Below are positions 1 to 6,028 of a stretch of 7,924 nucleotides of DNA, one piece after another. The notes beneath the pieces were generated by a model that had not been told where the DNA came from, searched no databases, and saw only the letters and a program-made list of their open reading frames with translations. Position numbers and translations under genes: made by a program. Source of the stretch: an uncultured Lutibacter sp. (lineage in GTDB: Bacteria; Bacteroidota; Bacteroidia; Flavobacteriales; Flavobacteriaceae); assembly GCA_913061425.1 (NCBI GenBank), contig CAJXUO010000053.1, forward strand, positions 1 to 7,924, in the 5' to 3' direction. The number at the start of each line of letters is the position of its first letter. Position 1 is the stretch's first letter.

Positions 1-47
1 GAGATGTAGAGAGGTCTCGTGGGCTCGGAGATGTGTATAAGAGACAG
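1..47 (+). other. Illumina Nextera P7 adapter remnant (not biological)
   Basis: Bases 14-47 match the 34-base Nextera read-2 transposase adapter exactly, as I recall it. Bases 29-47 are the 19-bp Tn5 mosaic end and 14-28 the adapter segment before it. Bases 1-5 (GAGAT) match the end of the P7 flow-cell oligo. Bases 6-13 (GTAGAGAG) sit where the i7 index belongs and match index N707 in adapter orientation. The organism's own sequence starts at base 48. This is residual library sequence at a contig end, not a transposon in the genome. Confidence 0.98.
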
Positions 48-1212
48 CTTTTTTACTTCCATTTTCTAATACACGATAGTATGTATCGTCAGCAATTAAC
101 AAGCCTTCAGATTTTTTGTTAGGCCAGTTTTTATGATAATCATTTGAATGTTTCACATCAATTCCTATCACTTTTCCGTTGTATTTACTTTTCACTTTAG
201 ATTGAAGATTATGACCAACAATGATTGCCTTTGCATTAAATTTCTCCAATGGTTTTTCTACTTCTTCCTGTGTTAAATCTTCTTTGTAATATCCACGATA
301 CCAGCAAATTCCAGTTTTTGATGATAATAATAAATCTGTCGATTTTTTATTTGGTTTTGGATAGGGCGCTTCATAATAACCTTTTCTTATAAAGCTATTG
401 ATTTCTTTTAGCGTCATATCTATATCTACAATATTTGGATGTAAACCACCATGCGCAAACAGGTTTCCGTTTATAGATTCAATAACATTTTTAGACGACA
501 TCCATTTGCCCAAAAATGAATTAGCATCATATAAATTAGATTGTGTTTTTCCTAAAATTGAAGCGACAAAAGTATACTTTAAGGATGCTGCTTGATAATC
601 TCCATAAAAGTTTTTCAACTCATGATTTCCTATAATAAAATGTACTTGTCCTCCTTGCTTTTTAGCATCTTGCTCTAGTTTGTAAATAAACCAAAGCACT
701 TGAGTTGTAGAAAAACCTCTATCAACAAAATCGCCAACTAATACCAAATGTCCTTTTCCAAAAGTCCAATTTAGATTCTGGTCAATAACCTCACTACTTA
801 TTAAAAAATCTCTAAACGTTTTGTAGCCACTTTCAATATCAGAAATTGCTAGTACTTTATTATTGTCATTATAAACGCTTTTTGGAGTTTCAAAATCTGT
901 TTTAAGCGTAAAATCAAAACTTGTTGAATCTAAAGCAAAAAAACAATTTACAGGTATTGATTCATTTGAATTATACTCTTTTTGATCTAGATAAAAACCA
1001 TCCTTTTTATTCCCTTTTATATAGTTTACATTTAAAATACTGTCGTTTTTATAAAAAGCGTAGGGTCCATCTCCATCAAATGCGATTCGCAATTTGTTAT
1101 GTCCATAACTAGCTGCTGCTCCATGATAAAGTCCAAATGAAATTGCAATAATTGCTAAGGCTAAAAATGTAAGGGATACATGTTTTAAATATCTTAAAAT
1201 TCGTTTTTTCAT
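48..1212 (-). CDS. Membrane-anchored or exported calcineurin-like metallophosphoesterase, C-terminus missing
   Basis: The frame encodes 388 residues from ATG at 1212 and is still open where the adapter begins, so the C-terminus is missing. Residues 1-11 are basic and about 12-28 form one hydrophobic helix followed by GAAA, so the protein is a signal anchor or cleaved export signal with its catalytic domain in the periplasm. Metallophosphatase motifs appear in order: SDIESG (124-129), GDFVDRG (160-166), GNHE (195-198), AHGG (253-256) and GHN (333-335). WYRG at 304-307 resembles a PPP-type/Shewanella-like bacterial phosphatase motif. Known family: two-metal hydrolysis of phosphoesters, often phosphoprotein or nucleotide; the substrate here is unknown. 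Oddity: the first motif has Glu (E127) where DxH normally supplies a metal-binding His. Read through the adapter, the frame would gain 16 artificial residues (AVSYTHLRAHETSLHL). It is transcribed divergently from the kinase gene. Confidence 0.9.
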
Positions 1213-1252
1213 TATAATTGATTTAATAAGTTGATGTTCATTTTTGATAGAA

Positions 1253-1260
1253 CAAAAGTA
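1253..1260 (-). promoter_or_regulatory. Candidate -7 promoter element for the phosphatase gene
   Basis: On the minus strand this reads TACTTTTG, a full match to the Bacteroidota -7 consensus TAnnTTTG. It lies about 40 bp before the phosphatase ATG, which would give a short leader. I see no clear TTTG-type -33 element at the expected spacing, so the call rests on the -7 match and its position. Confidence 0.5.
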
Positions 1261-1340
1261 TTTACAAGCTCTCTTTAAATTAAATTTTTGTGATGAACAC
1301 TCCTTTTTGGATCATACAATCATCATTGATGTATGTAAAG

Positions 1341-1391
1341 CAAGTTTATCACACTTAAGAATACTTATGGCGCTTCAAAATGAACGTTTGT
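1341..1391 (+). promoter_or_regulatory. Phased direct repeats, possible LytTR regulator binding sites
   Basis: GTTTATCAC (1344-1352) and GTTTGTCAC (1386-1394) are near-identical direct repeats exactly 42 bp apart, about four helical turns. Against the LytTR half-site consensus [TA][AC][CA]GTTN[AG][TG], recalled from the literature, 1383-1391 (AACGTTTGT) matches 9 of 9 and 1341-1349 (CAAGTTTAT) matches 8 of 9. The point midway, 1362-1370 (TACTTATGG), matches 7 of 9, giving a 21-bp period. The repeats lie 44-94 bp before a kinase gene co-transcribed with a LytTR regulator, so autoregulation is a reasonable inference. The consensus is degenerate and the DNA AT-rich, so chance matches are possible. 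Confidence 0.4.
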
Positions 1392-1434
1392 CACTTATTA
1401 ATGGATATTCATACGATTGTTTTAACTTAGCAGT

Positions 1435-2250
1435 ATGATATCAATCTTAAAAAGAAACAACTGGTTTATCCTTAAAACAATCGTTTTAATAACAATCATT
1501 ATTCCTCTTGGAATTACCTCTTATGAAACTATAATACTTCAAAAAAAATCTGTAGAATTTCTAGGTGACTATCCAACGATTGTTGGAGTTCTTGTTTTAA
1601 TCTATTATTTAATTCTTCTCGTTTTAGGTGTTATTTGGGTACTTACACAATTAAAATCCGTATTGAAATTAAAAAACGAAAAAACGAAAAACGAGTTGCA
1701 CCATTTACAAAGCCAGATAAATCCTCATTTCTTTTTCAATATGCTCAACAACTTATACGGTATGGTTGATAAAGATGCTGAAAAATCAAAAAAATTGATT
1801 TTAAAGTTATCCGATTTGATGCGTTATAGTATCTATGAAGGTGAGAAAAATTTGGCGCCACTTGAAGAAGAAATTGCCTATTTAAAAAATTATATTGAAT
1901 TACATCAAATGCGATATCATAAAAGCATCGACATTCAATTTGATACTGACATTGACGATGATTCAACTGAAGTAATGCCTTTGTTATTTATTATATTATT
2001 AGAGAATGCTTTTAAACACGGAGTAGAAAATTTAAGAGAGGATGCCTACATTCATATAAGTCTGACTTCTAAAAACAAAAAAATCTTCTTTGAAATTGAG
2101 AATAATTTTGATGAAAATGCTTTGCCTGAAAAATCTGGTATTGGAATTAAAAATATAAAACGCAGATTAGAGTTAGCATATCCTAAAAAACATAATCTTA
2201 TATTTACAAGCACTAATTCTGTTTATAACGCTAAATTACAATTGCAGTAA
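1435..2250 (+). CDS. LytS/YehU-type sensor histidine kinase (His_kinase family)
   Basis: This 271-residue inner-membrane kinase is the sensor of a two-component system with the next gene. Two hydrophobic helices, about residues 11-27 and 48-71, enclose only some 20 extracytoplasmic residues, so there is no periplasmic sensor domain. A short linker leads to the His_kinase (PF06580-type) region: LQSQINPHFFFN at 91-102, with H98 the predicted phospho-acceptor, then LEEEIAYLKNYIELHQMR at 143-160. The ATPase domain follows, with N-box ENAFKHG (190-196) and glycine motif GIGIKNIKRR (235-244). All key residues are present. ATG at 1435 is chosen because the basic N-terminus runs straight into the first helix. 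The stop shares one base with the regulator start (TAATG), which suggests translational coupling. The signal sensed is unknown. Confidence 0.95.
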   Translation: MISILKRNNWFILKTIVLITIIIPLGITSYETIILQKKSVEFLGDYPTIVGVLVLIYYLILLVLGVIWVLTQLKSVLKLKNEKTKNELHHLQSQINPHFFFNMLNNLYGMVDKDAEKSKKLILKLSDLMRYSIYEGEKNLAPLEEEIAYLKNYIELHQMRYHKSIDIQFDTDIDDDSTEVMPLLFIILLENAFKHGVENLREDAYIHISLTSKNKKIFFEIENNFDENALPEKSGIGIKNIKRRLELAYPKKHNLIFTSTNSVYNAKLQLQ

Positions 2251-2951
2251 TGGTTAGATACCTTATCATAGACGACGAGCATATTGCACATGATATTATA
2301 AAAAATTATTGTGATATGTTGCCGAACATGAAATTAATGAAGCATTGCTATGATGCTATTGAGGCTTTAGATTATTTAAGCACAAACTCTATAGACTTAA
2401 TTTTCTTAGATTTAAATATGCCGAAGTTAAAAGGTTTTGATTTTTTAAAGACTTTACCAAACAAACCAAAAGTTATTGTAACAACTGCTTATAAAGAATA
2501 TGCACTAGAAGGTTATGAATTGGAAATTACAGATTATCTTTTAAAACCTTTTAGTTTTGAACGCTTTTTAAAAGCTGTAAATAAAGCAATTCACATTAAA
2601 GAAAATAATCCTGTAACTGCACAACCTGATGAAAACACTCTAAGTGAACATATTTTTTTGAGTAGCAATAAAAAGCATTTTCAAGTTAAAATTTCTGATA
2701 TACTTTATATAGAAGCTGCTGGGAATTATTCCAAAGTTGTTTTAAAAAATGATAGTATACTCGTAAGAGATAAAATTTCAAGTTTGCTAGAAAAAATTTC
2801 AACTGAAAAATTTATTCAAGTACACAAATCATTTATTGTTGCTATAGAGCATATAAATAGTCTCGAAGGAAATAGAATGCTAATTGGAAATAATACAATA
2901 CCTATCGGAAAAATGTATAAACCGAATGTTATCAATTTAATAAAATTATAA
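2250..2951 (+). CDS. LytTR-family response regulator
   Basis: This 233-residue cytoplasmic transcription regulator is the partner of the kinase upstream. The receiver domain covers about residues 1-118: acidic pocket D8/D9, phospho-acceptor D54 in FLDLNMP, switch threonines T78/T79 in VTTA, and the conserved lysine K99 in LLKPF. A linker of about 15 residues follows. The LytTR DNA-binding domain runs from about 133 to 233, with the typical DILYIEAAGNYSKV (150-163) and FIQVHKSFIVAIEHI (188-202) segments. LytTR proteins usually bind direct repeats about 21-22 bp apart; a candidate set lies before the kinase gene. Length and layout are normal for the family. The start ATG overlaps the kinase stop by one base, and the final codons overlap the convergent menF stop. 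Confidence 0.96.
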   Translation: MVRYLIIDDEHIAHDIIKNYCDMLPNMKLMKHCYDAIEALDYLSTNSIDLIFLDLNMPKLKGFDFLKTLPNKPKVIVTTAYKEYALEGYELEITDYLLKPFSFERFLKAVNKAIHIKENNPVTAQPDENTLSEHIFLSSNKKHFQVKISDILYIEAAGNYSKVVLKNDSILVRDKISSLLEKISTEKFIQVHKSFIVAIEHINSLEGNRMLIGNNTIPIGKMYKPNVINLIKL

Positions 2952-3992
2952 CACCTTTTTCATCACTTTAGACTTCGCAACCGTTTCTTCCCACTCTAAC
3001 TCTGGATTGCTATCTTTCGTAATTCCGCCACCAATATAAAGGGATACTTGTTTTTGGTTTGTATCTAATTTCATACATCGTAGATTGACAAACAAATCGA
3101 TTGTTTTGTCATTTATTTCGCCTAAAAATCCCGTGTAATATTCACGATGATAATTTTCGTTTTTTAAGATAAACTCTTTTGCCAACTCTTTTGGCATTCC
3201 ACAAATTGCAGGTGTAGGATGCAAGACCTGAATCATTTTTTTAAGGTCAAAATCTGAAGAAGAAATACGTCCAGAAATATCGGCTCTTAAATGAACTAAA
3301 CTTCCTGCTTTTACAGTATAAGTTTCTGAAATTTTAAGGTTTTTTGTTTCTAATTTTGACACTATATAATCTGTTACTATCTGATGCTCTTCAATTTCTT
3401 TAGCATTCCAAACAACATCTAAATCACCTTTATATTCTTGTGTAGACGCCAAAGACATGATTTTAAACTGCTCTTTTTCAATAGACAACAATACTTCTGG
3501 TGTTGCTCCCATCCAAATTCCAGTAACTGGATGATACCAGAAATAGACATATGCTGATAGATAATTGATTACTAATTTTTGATATATTTCAATAAGATCA
3601 ATAGCATCAATTTCTAAAACTTGCTTTCTCGACAATACAATTTTATCGGCAGTAGAATGATGAATAAAATCAATTCCTTTTTGCACTAAATTGATATGAT
3701 TATCTCTTTCAACTTTTGATTCAGTTATCTCTATCTTAAGTTCACTTACAGAAGAGAGATTATCGATTTTAAAAGTACTTTGTTCAGCATTTGAAAAAGG
3801 GATAAACAATGCTTTTTCATCTGAATTAAATGGCGCAAACACAAAACCATTTTCTGAATAATTATTCGTAAAATACTCTTTAGAATCCTTTTGAAAAATC
3901 GCATTTCCAAACGCAGTATTTGGTTTCTTATAAGCAACAAAGGGAAACTTATTTTTTAAAGATGCAGCTATGTTATCTTTTAGTTCTTTCAC
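2946..3992 (-). CDS. menF: Isochorismate synthase (chorismate-binding enzyme)
   Basis: This 348-residue cytoplasmic enzyme converts chorismate to isochorismate, the first committed step of menaquinone synthesis. The chorismate-binding domain occupies about residues 95-348. DKIVLSRK (116-123) places K117 at the water-activating lysine, and GATPE (162-166) places E166 at the acid residue; their spacing agrees with E. coli MenF K190/E240 from memory. Other family motifs are KEIEEHQIV (198-206), LHPTPAICGMP (257-267), REYYTGFLGEI (283-293), NLRCM (303-307), and the C-terminal YIGGGITKDSNPELEWEETV (319-338). Siderophore-type EntC is the main alternative, but the MenI-like gene 7 bp upstream on the same strand favours menaquinone. 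The usual LAGT motif reads LAST (181-184), a small deviation. Its stop codon overlaps that of the regulator gene. Confidence 0.92.
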   Translation of the reverse strand: MKELKDNIAASLKNKFPFVAYKKPNTAFGNAIFQKDSKEYFTNNYSENGFVFAPFNSDEKALFIPFSNAEQSTFKIDNLSSVSELKIEITESKVERDNHINLVQKGIDFIHHSTADKIVLSRKQVLEIDAIDLIEIYQKLVINYLSAYVYFWYHPVTGIWMGATPEVLLSIEKEQFKIMSLASTQEYKGDLDVVWNAKEIEEHQIVTDYIVSKLETKNLKISETYTVKAGSLVHLRADISGRISSSDFDLKKMIQVLHPTPAICGMPKELAKEFILKNENYHREYYTGFLGEINDKTIDLFVNLRCMKLDTNQKQVSLYIGGGITKDSNPELEWEETVAKSKVMKKVL

Positions 3993-3999
3993 TCTTTAA

Positions 4000-4419
4000 T
4001 TACTTTTTCGGTAATATAATATTGGTGAGTTTACACAAAGAAATTAAATTTTGTTGTTCATCAATAATTCTAATTTCCCATAAGTGTGTGGTCTTTCCTT
4101 TATGAATTGGTCGTGCAGTTGCAGTAACAATTCCTTCTTTTATACTTTTTAAATGATTGGCTGAAATCTCAATTCCTCTTACTTCAAATTTGTCAAGATC
4201 TACAGATAAAGCAGATGCAAAACTACCAACACTTTCTGCCAAAGCCACAGACGCTCCGCCATGCAATAACCCCATAGGTTGATGGACTTTAGAATTTACT
4301 GGCATTTGTGCTACTAAAAAGTCCTCGCCCATATCAACATACCTTATTGATAGCGTTTCCATTAGAGTATCTTTCGAGACAACTTCATTGAAATGTTTTA
4401 GCATTTTTTCTATATCCAT
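4000..4419 (-). CDS. menI: Hotdog-fold thioesterase, probable DHNA-CoA thioesterase
   Basis: This 139-residue hotdog thioesterase most likely hydrolyses 1,4-dihydroxy-2-naphthoyl-CoA to free DHNA in menaquinone synthesis. It resembles E. coli MenI (YdiI) almost end to end as I recall that sequence: MPVNSKVHQPMGLLHGGASV (39-58), LAESVGS (60-66), GIEISANHLKS (82-92), then a strand region ending in KLTNIIL. E62 is the predicted catalytic base, with Q47 and H53 lining the site; each is one position off the E. coli numbering (Q48, H54, E63). Length is typical of the family. A broader PaaI-type thioesterase is the alternative, but location directly before menF, 7 bp apart, supports the menaquinone role. 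ATG at 4419 is used; ATG at residue 6 is a possible alternative. Confidence 0.88.
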   Translation of the reverse strand: MDIEKMLKHFNEVVSKDTLMETLSIRYVDMGEDFLVAQMPVNSKVHQPMGLLHGGASVALAESVGSFASALSVDLDKFEVRGIEISANHLKSIKEGIVTATARPIHKGKTTHLWEIRIIDEQQNLISLCKLTNIILPKK

Positions 4420-4441
4420 ATTCTTTAAAATTCTTTAATTG

Positions 4442-4449
4442 TAAAAGTA
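4442..4449 (-). promoter_or_regulatory. Weak candidate -7 element for menI-menF
   Basis: On the minus strand this reads TACTTTTA, which matches TAnnTTTG at all fixed positions except the last. It lies about 22 bp before the menI ATG, a position that suits a short leader. No -33 element is evident. The leader between it and the ATG holds two near-identical 10-base units (4421-4440), each containing AAAGAA on the minus strand. Confidence 0.25.
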
Positions 4450-4470
4450 ACAATTAATCACATTATATAG

Positions 4471-4478
4471 TATTTTTG
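4471..4478 (+). promoter_or_regulatory. Candidate -7 promoter element for the PRiA4_ORF3-like gene
   Basis: TATTTTTG is a full match to the Bacteroidota TAnnTTTG element. It lies 21 bp before the ATG at 4500, in the 80-bp divergent gap between menI and this gene. No TTG-type -33 element sits at normal spacing; the nearest TTG (4439-4441) is too far upstream. Confidence 0.5.
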
Positions 4479-4499
4479 CATTATAATATTTAAGAAGTG

Positions 4500-5006
4500 A
4501 TGATTTATAAAATCCGTGCAATACTTGACGTCAAGAAAGATGTAATCAGAGATGTATTGATTGATAGTTCTTGTAATTTAGCAGAACTTCATAAAGAGAT
4601 TGCCAAAGCGTTTGGTTTTAATGGTCAAGAAATGGCTTCTTTTTATTTAACTGATGACGAGTGGAATCAAGGTGAAGAAATTCCTTTGTTTGATATGTCT
4701 GATGCTGGTGAATCACCTTCAATGCAAACTTCAATTTTAGGCGAAACACTAGAGAAAAAAGGTGAGAAATTAATTTACGTGTATGACTTCATGTCTATGT
4801 GGACGTTTTTTATAGAAGTATCTGAAACTATAAAAGAAACTGAAAAAACTTTACCCGCAATTTCTTTTGCCTTTGGAGATGTACCTGAAACTGCTCCAGA
4901 AAAAGAATTTACTGCAGAGTTCTCTATGGATGATTTCAACTCAGATGATGAAGATGCTTTCAATGACTCAAGTAATTTTGACAATATTGATGATTACGAT
5001 TTTTAA
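4500..5006 (+). CDS. PRiA4_ORF3-like domain protein with acidic tail
   Basis: This 168-residue soluble protein of unknown function resembles the plasmid pRiA4b ORF-3 family (PF07929), often annotated as an IS1096 passenger TnpR-family protein. The resemblance lies in the N-terminal strand YKIRAILDVKKDVIRDVLI (3-21), the LAELHKEIAKAFGF helix (27-40), the MASFYLTDDEW segment (45-55), and YVYDFMSMWTFFIEV (93-107). That last segment corresponds to the family's YDFGDxWxH-type motif, but here the second Asp and the His are absent. From about residue 143 the tail is very acidic and probably disordered (DDFNSDDEDAF and further Asp). ATG at 4500 is preferred over GTG at 4497. No transposase or resolvase lies nearby, so the mobile-element name should not be taken literally. 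It has no signal peptide or membrane helix. Confidence 0.8.
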   Translation: MIYKIRAILDVKKDVIRDVLIDSSCNLAELHKEIAKAFGFNGQEMASFYLTDDEWNQGEEIPLFDMSDAGESPSMQTSILGETLEKKGEKLIYVYDFMSMWTFFIEVSETIKETEKTLPAISFAFGDVPETAPEKEFTAEFSMDDFNSDDEDAFNDSSNFDNIDDYDF

Positions 5007-5085
5007 TCGCTAGATATTACCAAAACATTTACAATAGCAACTTTCTAACTTTTTACATCAACCTTTTTTGTAACAAAACAGTAAC

Positions 5086-5112
5086 TTGGTCGTTTAATAC
5101 TATAACAACCAA
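5086..5112 (+). promoter_or_regulatory. 27-bp inverted repeat before the ABC exporter genes
   Basis: TTGGTCGTT (5086-5094) and AACAACCAA (5104-5112) are inverted arms matching at 8 of 9 positions, separated by TAATACTAT. The right arm ends 14 bp before the exporter start codon. The 27-bp size and 18-bp centre spacing suit a dimeric repressor or activator. The AT-rich centre could overlap the promoter core; a TTTTTTG run ending at 5070 might act as a -33 element, but the spacing is longer than usual. No regulator gene adjoins it. Confidence 0.4.
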
Positions 5113-5126
5113 ATTTACTTTTTCAA

Positions 5127-6026
5127 TTGGAAACAATCTTATCAATAAAAAATCTGGACAAAAAGTATGGAACTATTCACGCAGTGAATAACCTATCTTT
5201 TGAAATACAAAAAGGAAACGTTTATGGAATTTTAGGTCCAAACGGAAGCGGAAAATCAACAACTCTTGGAATCATTTTAAATGTAGTTAATAAAACTTCT
5301 GGTAATTTCAGTTGGTTTGATGGTACTATTTCTACACACGAAGCCTTAAAAAAAGTTGGAGCAATTATAGAACGTCCAAACTTCTATCCATATATGACAG
5401 CGACACAAAACCTGAAATTGGTTTGTAAGATAAAAGGTGTCCCTTATGATAATATTGATGAAAAATTAAAAACTGTAAACCTACACGAACGAAGATATAG
5501 TAAATTTAAAACCTACTCTTTGGGGATGAAACAACGTTTAGCCATTGCTTCGGCATTACTAAACAATCCTGAGATTTTAATTTTAGATGAGCCAACAAAT
5601 GGTTTAGATCCACAGGGAATTCATGAAATTAGACAAATCATTAAAGAAATTGCAGCCAATGGAACTACGATACTTTTGGCATCACATCTATTAGACGAAG
5701 TTGAAAAAGTGTGCTCACATGTAGTGGTCATAAGAAATGGAATCAAATTATATGAAGGGAGAACAGATGAAATGACTGCTTCTAATGGATTCTTTGATTT
5801 AAAATCTGACAATGATCAAGAAAAACTAAAAGGCTTATTAGAAAACTATGATGGAATTTCTTCAGTCAAAGAAGAGGAAGGTTTATTGATTGCTGTATTA
5901 AGTAAAGATATTTCAGCAACCGAAATGAATGAATATCTGTTTAAAAACAAAATTTCCCTTTCACATCTTGTAAAAAGAAAACTAAGTTTAGAGCAACAAT
6001 TTTTAACACTTACAAACGACAAATAA
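5127..6026 (+). CDS. ABC-2 type exporter, ATP-binding subunit (BcrA/NatA-like)
   Basis: This 299-residue cytoplasmic ATPase powers the membrane subunit encoded 2 bp downstream. Visible motifs are Walker A GPNGSGKST (37-45), signature SLGMKQR (131-137), Walker B ILILDEPTNGLDP (150-162) and H-loop H187. In place of the usual Q-loop glutamine is Glu (E82, in IIERPNFYPYM), typical of BcrA-like ATPases as I recall them. An ATPase core of about 215 residues is followed by an 85-residue C-terminal extension, common in drug, bacteriocin or sodium exporters of this class. The start is TTG at 5127: the frame has a stop at 5103-5105 and no upstream ATG or GTG, while ETILSIKNLDKKYG is the normal family N-terminus. 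The substrate cannot be read from the sequence. GldA of gliding motility is an alternative, but the neighbour is not a recognisable GldF. Confidence 0.93.
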   Translation: METILSIKNLDKKYGTIHAVNNLSFEIQKGNVYGILGPNGSGKSTTLGIILNVVNKTSGNFSWFDGTISTHEALKKVGAIIERPNFYPYMTATQNLKLVCKIKGVPYDNIDEKLKTVNLHERRYSKFKTYSLGMKQRLAIASALLNNPEILILDEPTNGLDPQGIHEIRQIIKEIAANGTTILLASHLLDEVEKVCSHVVVIRNGIKLYEGRTDEMTASNGFFDLKSDNDQEKLKGLLENYDGISSVKEEEGLLIAVLSKDISATEMNEYLFKNKISLSHLVKRKLSLEQQFLTLTNDK

Positions 6027-6028
6027 TC

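Noticed and set aside
29..47. Tn5 mosaic end suggesting a transposon insertion
   Set aside because: It is flanked by the Nextera adapter, index and P7 sequence, so it comes from library preparation.
398..1112. Two short plus-strand open frames (398-595 and 921-1112)
   Set aside because: They lie antisense inside the phosphatase gene, whose motifs are unmistakable on the minus strand.
1244..1438. A 64-codon open frame on the plus strand between the phosphatase and kinase genes
   Set aside because: It starts with TTG, has no recognisable composition or domain, overlaps the kinase start and the candidate regulatory repeats, and is most likely chance.
4497..4499. GTG as the start of the PRiA4_ORF3-like gene
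   Set aside because: ATG follows directly at 4500 and is the more likely start; the difference is one residue.
4500..5006. Resolvase (TnpR) function or insertion sequence
   Set aside because: The family label is historical; there is no recombinase motif, no terminal inverted repeat and no transposase nearby.
4997..5009. CGATT/AATCG hairpin at the end of the PRiA4_ORF3-like gene as a terminator
   Set aside because: The stem is only 5 bp, includes the stop codon, and no T-tract follows.
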